The position numbers were made by a program, and so were the translations under genes. Below the pieces are notes generated by a model. The model made no database searches. It saw only the letters and a list, made by a program, of their open reading frames with translations, and was not told where the DNA came from. Source: JBFWNZ01 sp050250795 (GTDB lineage Bacteria > Pseudomonadota > Alphaproteobacteria > UBA8366). From it: DNA of 11,646 nucleotides. Location: contig JBFWNZ010000093.1 in NCBI GenBank assembly GCA_050250795.1, positions 1 through 11,646 of the forward strand. Direction: 5' to 3'. Below are positions 6,163 to 11,646 of this stretch, in pieces; position 1 is the first letter of the stretch, and each line of letters starts with the position of its first letter.

Positions 6163-6293
6163 GGCGGAAGGTCCTTGCTGCGGCTTGGCGCGGGCCGGCG
6201 ATCCTATCCGGAACCGGCAGCGGCGGCGAGAGCGCTTCGCGGCCGCGCCGGATCGTTCTATAGGAGGGCGCCGATCACCATATCGACGCGATC
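6163..6293. promoter_or_regulatory. Divergent promoter region between MFS and FAD dehydrogenase genes
   Basis: These 131 bases must hold the start signals of two divergent genes. A TTCTATAGGAGGG string at about 6256-6268 combines a -10-like TCTATA with a strong AGGAGG. That AGGAGG is 25 bases before the FAD dehydrogenase ATG, and no usual start codon lies between. I could not fix complete -35/-10 pairs. Confidence 0.35.
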
Positions 6294-7958
6294 ATGCTGC
6301 GACTGACCGAACTCCGGCTTCCGCTCGACCATCCCGAGGACGCGCTCGACGCGGCGATCCGCCGGCGGCTGAAGCTGTCGCCGGCCGACCCGATGCGCTT
6401 CACCGTCGCCCGGCGCGGCTACGACGCCCGCAAGCCGGCGGCGATCCAGCTCGTCTATTCGGTCGATGTCGCGCTCGACCGCGAGGCGGCGGTGCTCCAG
6501 CGGCTGCGCGGCGACCGCCATGTCGGCCCTGCCCCGGACACGTCCTACCGCTTCATCGCCAAGGCGCCGCCGAATCTGACGCAGCGGCCGGTGGTGGTCG
6601 GCATGGGGCCCTGCGGCCTGTTCGCCGGGCTGCTGCTGGCGCAGATGGGCTTTCGGCCGCTGATCCTGGAACGCGGCAAGATCGTGCGCGAGCGAACGGT
6701 CGACACCTTCGCGCTGTGGCGCCGCCGCGTCCTCAACCCCGAATCCAACGTGCAGTTCGGCGAAGGCGGCGCCGGCACCTTCTCCGACGGCAAGCTGCAC
6801 AGCCAGGTCAAGGACCCGCGCCATCTGGGGCGCAAGGTGCTGACCGAGTTCGTGGCCGCCGGCGCGCCGGCGGAGATCCTCTATGTCAGCAAGCCGCATA
6901 TCGGCACCTTCCGCCTCGTCTCGATGGTCGAGGCCATGCGCGCCGGCATCCAGGAACTGGGCGGCGAGATTCGATTCCAGAGCCGGGTCGAGGACATCCT
7001 GATCGACACGGCGCCGGACGGCACCCGGCAGGTGCGCGGGCTGGTGCTGGCGGATGGCGAGGCGATATCCACCGGGCATGTCGTGCTGGCGGTCGGGCAC
7101 AGCGCCCGCGACACCTTCAGCATGCTCCACGCACGCGGCGTCCATATCGAGGCCAAGCCGTTTTCCATCGGCGTGCGCATCGAGCATCCGCAATCGCTGA
7201 TCGACCGGGCCCGCTTCGGCCCCAATGCCGGAAACCGGCTGCTGGGCGCCGCCGACTACAAGCTGGTGCATCACTGCGCCAACGGCCGTTCGGTCTACAG
7301 CTTCTGCATGTGCCCCGGCGGCACGGTGGTGGCCGCGACCTCGGAGGCCGGCCGCGTCGTCACCAACGGGATGAGCCAGTATTCCCGCGCCGAGCGTAAC
7401 GCCAACAGCGGCATCGTCGTCGGCATCACGCCCGACGACTATCCCGGCCATCCGCTGGCCGGCATCGACTTCCAGCGCCATTGGGAGGAACAGGCTTTCG
7501 CAGCCGGCGGCGGCGACTATTCCGCGCCGGGGCAGCGGGTCGGCGACTTTCTGGCCGGCCGGCCCTCCACCGCGCTGGGATCGGTCGCCCCGTCCTACCG
7601 TCCCTCGGTCACGCCCACATCGCTGGACCGCTGCTTGCCGGACTTCGCGGTCGCCGCGCTGCGCGAGGCGCTTCCGGCCTTCGCACGCAAACTCGACGGC
7701 TACGCCATGGACGACGCGGTGATGACCGGCGTGGAGACCCGCACCTCCTCGCCGATCCGCATCCGCCGCGACGACGGCTTTCGCAGCATCAACACCGCCG
7801 GGCTCTACCCGGCCGGCGAAGGCGCCGGCTATGCGGGCGGCATTCTGTCGGCGGGGATCGACGGAATCCGCGTCGCGGAGGCGGTGGCCTTGAGCATGAC
7901 GGGCGGCGACCCAACATCTCTTGGCGGGCGCCGCGGAACCGGCGAGAGTTGGGGTTGA
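6294..7958 (+). CDS. FAD-dependent dehydrogenase, COG2509 type
   Basis: The 554-residue product is a flavoprotein with a short N-terminal domain (about 1-95, resembling the basic alpha/beta lead domain of this group), then an FAD-binding Rossmann motif. That motif is VVVGMGPCGLFAGLLLAQMGFRPLILERG (100-128), where the Gly-x-Gly-x-x-Gly and the terminal Glu bind the dinucleotide. FGEGGAGTFSDGKL (155-168) is the hallmark of the COG2509 family, and a C-terminal FAD motif GLYPAGEGAGYAGGI lies near 520-535. The reaction is unknown; relatives are annotated as uncharacterised FAD-dependent dehydrogenases. It is probably cytoplasmic. The ATG at 6294 has no close Shine-Dalgarno sequence, so the start is slightly uncertain. 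Its stop is 17 bases before the DUF1190 gene, suggesting co-transcription. Confidence 0.88.
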   Translation: MLRLTELRLPLDHPEDALDAAIRRRLKLSPADPMRFTVARRGYDARKPAAIQLVYSVDVALDREAAVLQRLRGDRHVGPAPDTSYRFIAKAPPNLTQRPVVVGMGPCGLFAGLLLAQMGFRPLILERGKIVRERTVDTFALWRRRVLNPESNVQFGEGGAGTFSDGKLHSQVKDPRHLGRKVLTEFVAAGAPAEILYVSKPHIGTFRLVSMVEAMRAGIQELGGEIRFQSRVEDILIDTAPDGTRQVRGLVLADGEAISTGHVVLAVGHSARDTFSMLHARGVHIEAKPFSIGVRIEHPQSLIDRARFGPNAGNRLLGAADYKLVHHCANGRSVYSFCMCPGGTVVAATSEAGRVVTNGMSQYSRAERNANSGIVVGITPDDYPGHPLAGIDFQRHWEEQAFAAGGGDYSAPGQRVGDFLAGRPSTALGSVAPSYRPSVTPTSLDRCLPDFAVAALREALPAFARKLDGYAMDDAVMTGVETRTSSPIRIRRDDGFRSINTAGLYPAGEGAGYAGGILSAGIDGIRVAEAVALSMTGGDPTSLGGRRGTGESWG

Positions 7959-7975
7959 GGAAACGGGGGCAGTCG

Positions 7976-8479
7976 ATGCGAAAGTCGAAATCCATCCGGC
8001 TGGTGCTGCTGGGCAGCGCCGGTCTGGCGCTTGGTGCCTGCGACGAGGCGCCGCCGCCCGATGCGCGCTTCTTCGCCGATGTCGGCGAATGCGCCGCAAG
8101 CTATGACGAGGCGCGCTGCAACGAGGCGTTCGCCAAGAGCCGTCAGGCGTTCAGCGACGAGGCGCCGCGCTATACCCGCAAGGAGGAATGCGAGGCCGAG
8201 TTCGGCGTCGGCAACTGCGAGACCGAGACGACCAGCGGCGGCGGCAGCTTCTTCCTGCCGATGATGATGGGCTACATGATGGGCAGCGCGTTCAACCAGC
8301 CCGTCTATCGCGGCCCGGACGGCCGGGCGCTCATGCGCAGCGGCGGCAAGTCCTACAATGTCGGCAGCTTCGCGGGCGCGGGCCGCAACGCGGCCTTCCG
8401 GCAGGCGCCGATCACCCCCATTCAGCGCGGCGGCTTCGGCAGCACGGCCACCGCCTATAATTCCTCCTCCGGCGGCTGA
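7976..8479 (+). CDS. DUF1190 (YgiB/YjfM-like) lipoprotein
   Basis: The 167-residue product has a lipoprotein signal: basic MRKSKSIR, a hydrophobic stretch and the lipobox LGAC with C22 as the lipidated cysteine. The mature part has the family's Cys-rich repeats: VGECAASYDEARCNEAF, then EAPRYTRKEECEAEFGVGNCE, giving two cysteine pairs. A Gly/Ser/Met-rich segment (about 86-105, FFLPMMMGYMMGSAF) and a low-complexity tail ending NSSSGG follow. The ATG at 7976 is chosen because it opens the signal peptide; GAGGAAACGGGGG lies upstream. It sits between the FAD dehydrogenase and the ATP-grasp ligase in a tight plus-strand run. Association of DUF1190 with the following ligase is well known (ygiB-ygiC, yjfM-yjfC in E. 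coli). Function is not established; an envelope-anchored partner or substrate of the ligase is possible. Confidence 0.88.
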   Translation: MRKSKSIRLVLLGSAGLALGACDEAPPPDARFFADVGECAASYDEARCNEAFAKSRQAFSDEAPRYTRKEECEAEFGVGNCETETTSGGGSFFLPMMMGYMMGSAFNQPVYRGPDGRALMRSGGKSYNVGSFAGAGRNAAFRQAPITPIQRGGFGSTATAYNSSSGG

Positions 8480-8499
8480 CCGCCTTGCGCCGCCTGGCG

Positions 8500-9615
8500 A
8501 TGGAGCCCCGGCCCGACTGGCGCGGGCATGTCGAGCGCGACCTGGGCTTCGCCTTCCACACCATCGACGGGGCGCCCTATTGGGACGAAACCGCCTGCTA
8601 TGCCTTCACGGCGGCGCAGGTGGACGAGATCGAGGCGGCGGCGGCGGAACTGGAGCAGATGGCGCTGGAACTGGTCGACCGCTCGGTGCGTGCCGGCGAG
8701 GAGGCCTATCGCCGCCTGCACATCCCCGAAGCGGCATGGCCCGCCATCGAACGCAGCTGGGCGCAGCAGGACCGCAACCTCTACGGCCGCTTCGACCTGC
8801 GCTATGACGGTGCCGGGCCGCCCAGACTGCTGGAATACAACGCCGACACGCCCACCGCGCTGTTCGAGGCCTCGGTGGTGCAGTGGGACTGGCTGGAGGC
8901 GTTGTGGCCCGGCCGCGACCAGTTCAACTCGATCCATGAACGGCTGATCGAGGCATGGCGGAACTTCGGCCTCGACCGCACGCCCGTGCATTTCGCGGCC
9001 GTCGGCGGCCATGCCGAGGACGGCGGCACCGTGGACTATCTGCGCGACACCGCCATGCAGGCCGGGCTCACGACCGAGCGCATCGATATCGAGCGCATCG
9101 GCTGGGACGGCTGGCGCTTCCTGGACGAGCAGGAACGGCCGATCGAGGCGCTGTTCAAGCTCTATCCCTGGGAATGGCTGATCCGCGAGGAATTCGGCAC
9201 GCATCTTCTCTCCGGCGCGGCAAGGGTGATCGAGCCGGCCTGGAAGATGGTGCTGTCGAACAAGGCCGCGCTCGCCGCGTTGTGGCAGATGGCGCCGGGC
9301 CATCCGAACCTACTGCCCGCCGCGCTCGACCCGGCCGGCATCGACGGCCCGATGGTCCGCAAGCCCATCTACGGCCGCGAGGGCGCCAATGTGCAGATCA
9401 TCGAGAACGGCCGCGTCACCGCCGAGACGCGGGGCGCCTATGGGGCCGAGGGCTTCGTCTATCAGGCCCAGGCGCCGCTGCCAGCCTTCGACGGCCACTA
9501 TCCGGTCATCGGCGCCTGGATGGTGGCAAGCCAGCCGGCGGGCATGGGCATCCGCGAGGATTCCACCGCCATCACCCGCGACACCAGCCGCTTCGTCCCC
9601 CACTTCTTCGAGTGA
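8500..9615 (+). CDS. Glutathionylspermidine-synthase-like ATP-grasp ligase (YgiC/YjfC family)
   Basis: The 371-residue product matches the C-terminal synthetase half of glutathionylspermidine synthase, without the amidase domain. It opens with RPDWRGHVERDLGFAFHTIDGAPYWDET, typical of YgiC-like proteins. The ATP/Mg-binding signature LLEYNADTPTALFEAS (110-125) carries E112, N114 and D116. The nucleotide-binding lysine-type segment is VRKPIYGREGANV (286-298), and the closing block PVIGAWMVASQPAGMGIREDSTAITRDTSRFVPHFF (335-370) is highly characteristic. The family forms an amide bond with ATP, but relatives in these operons lack proven glutathionylspermidine activity and may ligate another amine or peptide. 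The ATG at 8500 is preferred; an in-frame TTG at 8485 is the alternative, and neither has a strong Shine-Dalgarno. It starts 20 bases after the lipoprotein stop and ends five bases before DUF350. Confidence 0.92.
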   Translation: MEPRPDWRGHVERDLGFAFHTIDGAPYWDETACYAFTAAQVDEIEAAAAELEQMALELVDRSVRAGEEAYRRLHIPEAAWPAIERSWAQQDRNLYGRFDLRYDGAGPPRLLEYNADTPTALFEASVVQWDWLEALWPGRDQFNSIHERLIEAWRNFGLDRTPVHFAAVGGHAEDGGTVDYLRDTAMQAGLTTERIDIERIGWDGWRFLDEQERPIEALFKLYPWEWLIREEFGTHLLSGAARVIEPAWKMVLSNKAALAALWQMAPGHPNLLPAALDPAGIDGPMVRKPIYGREGANVQIIENGRVTAETRGAYGAEGFVYQAQAPLPAFDGHYPVIGAWMVASQPAGMGIREDSTAITRDTSRFVPHFFE

Positions 9616-9620
9616 CCGCC

Positions 9621-10028
9621 ATGACGATCATGCTTTCCCTTCAGGGCCTTGGCAGCTTCCTCAGCTATTTCGCCGCCGCCGTCGCGGCCGAGACGGTGTT
9701 CGTGCTGCTCTACATGGCGGTGACGCCGCATCGCGAGATGGCGCTGATCGAGTCCGGCAATACCGCCGCGGCCGTAAGCCTGGGCGGCGCCATCCTCGGC
9801 TTCACCCTGCCGCTGGCCAGCGCGGTGGCCAACAGCGTCTCGCTGGTCGATATGGCGGTGTGGAGCGTGATCGCCCTCATCGTGCAGCTTGTCGTGTTCC
9901 TGCTGGCCAGCCTGTTCCTGCGCGGCCTGTCGCACCGCATCGAGGCCGACAACATGGCCGCCGGCATTACGCTCGCCGCCGCCTCGCTCGCGATCGGCGT
10001 GCTCAACGCGGCCAGCATGACCTACTGA
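9621..10028 (+). CDS. DUF350 (YjfL-like) inner-membrane protein
   Basis: The 135-residue product has four hydrophobic helices arranged as two related pairs, the known DUF350 plan. Conserved features are the charged TPHREMALIESGNTAAAVSLGGAILGF block (about 35-60), LASAVANSVSLVDMAVWSVIALIVQL (about 65-90), the basic/acidic loop LSHRIEADNMAAGI and the closing AIGVLNAASMTY. It begins five bases after the ligase stop, in the order DUF1190, ATP-grasp, DUF350, matching the conserved gene trio. It lies in the membrane and presumably works with the ligase. The 3' end overlaps the converging CNNM gene by seven bases. Confidence 0.93.
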   Translation: MTIMLSLQGLGSFLSYFAAAVAAETVFVLLYMAVTPHREMALIESGNTAAAVSLGGAILGFTLPLASAVANSVSLVDMAVWSVIALIVQLVVFLLASLFLRGLSHRIEADNMAAGITLAAASLAIGVLNAASMTY

Positions 10029-11335
10029 TCCCAGGAGTGCCCCCTGTATTCGGCCGGGCCTCTTGTCGCCAGCACCTTGTCGATCCGCCGCCCGTCGAGG
10101 TCCAGCACCTCGAAGCGCCAGCCCTCGACGGTAACCGCCTCGCCCTCGACAGGCAGCCGCCCGAATGCCGTCAGAAGCATGCCCGCGACCGTGCTGTAGG
10201 CCGCCGGCTGCGGCAGGGGGAAGCCAAGCGTATCGGCGAGTTCGTCCGCGGGCATCGCACCCGCCACCAGATACGACCCGTCCTCTCGCGCGGTCAGCTT
10301 GGGCTCGGCGGGCCCGTCCTCGTCATGGAACTCGCCGGCGATGGATTCCAGGATGTCGGCAAGGGTGACGACGCCCTCGAAATGCCCGTATTCGTCATGG
10401 ACCAGTGCCAGATGCACCGGCGATTCCTTGAGGATGCGTACCGCCTCAAGCGCTTCCAGGGTCTCCGGAATCACCGGCGCCGGACGGACCAGCCGATGCG
10501 GCTCGAAGCCGACGCCGCCGAGAACCGCATCCAGCGCGTCCTTCGCCTGGATGATGCCGACCGCGTCGCGCATCGGCCCTTCGAAGACGACCAGCCGGGA
10601 ATGCGGGCTCTCGACCAGCCGCCGGCGCACCGTGTCGGCGGGTTCGGACAGGTCGATGGAATGCACCTCATGGCGCGGCGTCATCACGGCACGCACCCGG
10701 CGGTCGCCCAGCCGCAGCACCGCGGCGATCATCGCCCGCTCCTCGGGCTCCACCATGCCGGCGCTCTCGGCCTCGGCGACCAGCATCTTGATCTCCTCGT
10801 CCGTCACCTTGGCCTCGCCCTCGCCGCGCCGCCCGAACAGCGACAGCACCGCGCGGCTGGACATGTCCAGCAGCCACACCGCCGGCGCCCCCAACCGCGC
10901 CAGCATCTGCATGGCCGGCGCCACGGTGCAGGCCACCGGCTCCGGATTGCGCAATGCCAGGCGCTTGGGAACCAGTTCGCCGCCGATCACGGAGAGATAG
11001 GTGATGAGCCCGACGACCAGCGCCACCGAGGCCGGCTCGGCGACGTCGTCCGGCACGCCCTGCGACAACAGCCAGCCCGCCAGCCGCTCGCCCAGCGTCG
11101 CGCCCGAGAACGCACCGGCCAGGATGCCGACCAGGGTGATGCCGATCTGCACCGAGGAGAGGAACCGGCCCGGATCGGCGGCCAGCGCAAGGGCGGCGCG
11201 CGCACCGCGCCGGCCGCGCGCCGCCATGGCCTTGAGCCGCGCCCGCCGGGCGGACACGATGGCGAGTTCCGACATCGCCAGCAGTCCGTTGACGGCGATC
11301 AGGATCAGAACGATGGCGAATTCGGCGGCAAGCAT
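10022..11335 (-). CDS. CNNM/CBS/CorC-HlyC family membrane protein (hemolysin-like)
   Basis: The 437-residue product has an N-terminal CNNM (DUF21) transmembrane domain (about 1-175), with NGLLAMSELAIVSARRARL (16-34), SSVQIGITLVGILAG (60-74) and GGELVPKRLALRNPE (118-132). A CBS pair follows (about 205-335), with VMTPRHEV (217-224) and DEYGHFEGVVTLADILESIAGE (314-335). A CorC_HlyC domain ends the protein (about 345-425). Members are linked to magnesium/cobalt efflux; the older 'hemolysin' name does not imply toxicity. The ATG at 11335 is chosen because it begins the conserved first helix; the frame is open further upstream but that part is GC-rich filler. The Shine-Dalgarno is weak. It is divergent from the dioxygenase gene, with 166 bases between them, and convergent with DUF350. 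Confidence 0.93.
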   Translation of the reverse strand: MLAAEFAIVLILIAVNGLLAMSELAIVSARRARLKAMAARGRRGARAALALAADPGRFLSSVQIGITLVGILAGAFSGATLGERLAGWLLSQGVPDDVAEPASVALVVGLITYLSVIGGELVPKRLALRNPEPVACTVAPAMQMLARLGAPAVWLLDMSSRAVLSLFGRRGEGEAKVTDEEIKMLVAEAESAGMVEPEERAMIAAVLRLGDRRVRAVMTPRHEVHSIDLSEPADTVRRRLVESPHSRLVVFEGPMRDAVGIIQAKDALDAVLGGVGFEPHRLVRPAPVIPETLEALEAVRILKESPVHLALVHDEYGHFEGVVTLADILESIAGEFHDEDGPAEPKLTAREDGSYLVAGAMPADELADTLGFPLPQPAAYSTVAGMLLTAFGRLPVEGEAVTVEGWRFEVLDLDGRRIDKVLATRGPAEYRGHSWDQ

Positions 11336-11501
11336 GGTCCCGGAACGCAGCGGCGGGCGAGGCGTCGCCGTCTGCCGTTCCGACACTATCGCAAGCGCAT
11401 GGCCGCCCCGCAACCGCTGCACCCGGCACAACGGCCAAACGCTTTCCCGTCCCACCGACTGCGCGTAGGATGGTCCGGACAAATTCCTGGGAGGAAACCG
11501 C

Positions 11502-11646
11502 ATGCCCGGAACCGTGCAAACCGGCAGCGCCGAACATCCGCATCGCATCGACCTGCCTTGCGACTGGTACAGCGCCGAGCTTTACCGCGACACGTCCTGG
11601 ATCTGGCCCATCGAACCCCGGCACGTCGATGAGATCGACGCCGCGT
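11502..11646 (+). CDS. Probable TauD/TfdA-family dioxygenase, N-terminal fragment
   Basis: Only the first 48 residues lie in the window. They include DLPCDWYSAELYRDTSWIWPIEPRHVDEIDAA, which matches the N-terminal pattern of Fe(II)/2-oxoglutarate-type TauD/TfdA proteins (x-W-x-x-x-L x-x-D-x-SW-I, then a helix ending E-I-D-A-A). The metal-binding HxD and distal H lie beyond the window, so activity cannot be judged. The ATG at 11502 has a strong GGGAGGA upstream. The assignment rests on this short pattern. Confidence 0.6.
   Translation, partial: MPGTVQTGSAEHPHRIDLPCDWYSAELYRDTSWIWPIEPRHVDEIDAA

Noticed and set aside
6258..8099. Minus-strand open frame of 613 codons
   Set aside because: Antisense to the FAD dehydrogenase; composition typical of a GC-rich mirror frame.
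9389..11632. Plus-strand open frame of 747 codons
   Set aside because: Crosses the ligase, DUF350 and CNNM genes in wrong frames; rich in Arg/His/Gln without any domain.

Overview
The window is high-GC DNA with the compact gene packing and gene families of an alphaproteobacterium (class inferred from protein style and from a family of palindromic repeats familiar from that class; species not identifiable). It carries twelve protein genes. Two are cut by the window edges: a 3-hydroxyisobutyrate-dehydrogenase-type reductase at the left and a probable TauD/TfdA-type dioxygenase at the right.

Left third (1-4428). A beta-hydroxyacid dehydrogenase (minus), an AT-rich island holding a small multi-pass membrane protein (minus), and a family III (CaiB/BaiF) CoA-transferase (minus) are followed by a short exported protein with a HIRAN-like core (plus, with its own terminator) and a bicupin related to gentisate 1,2-dioxygenases (plus). 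The mix of CoA-transferase, dehydrogenase, ring-cleavage-type cupin, MFS carrier and dioxygenase suggests catabolism of small organic acids, but the genes do not form one obvious operon.

Centre (4429-6162). A 453-base unit contains a small GIY-YIG nuclease gene bracketed by two pairs of 27-base palindromic repeats. The repeats overlap the gene ends: one supplies the nuclease's Shine-Dalgarno sequence, another its stop codon and C-terminal residues. A further copy supplies the stop codon and C-terminus of the neighbouring MFS transporter. The layout resembles REP doublets (REPINs) and their RAYT transposase, but with a GIY-YIG nuclease instead. This is the most interesting part of the window.

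Right half (6163-11646). Divergent from the MFS gene runs a plus-strand cluster: a COG2509-type FAD-dependent dehydrogenase, a DUF1190 (YgiB-like) lipoprotein, a glutathionylspermidine-synthase-like ATP-grasp ligase (YgiC/YjfC-like), and a DUF350 (YjfL-like) membrane protein. The last three form a conserved envelope-linked module whose product is unknown. It meets a convergent CNNM/CBS/CorC-HlyC membrane protein with overlapping stop codons. The partial dioxygenase gene then begins, divergent from the CNNM gene.
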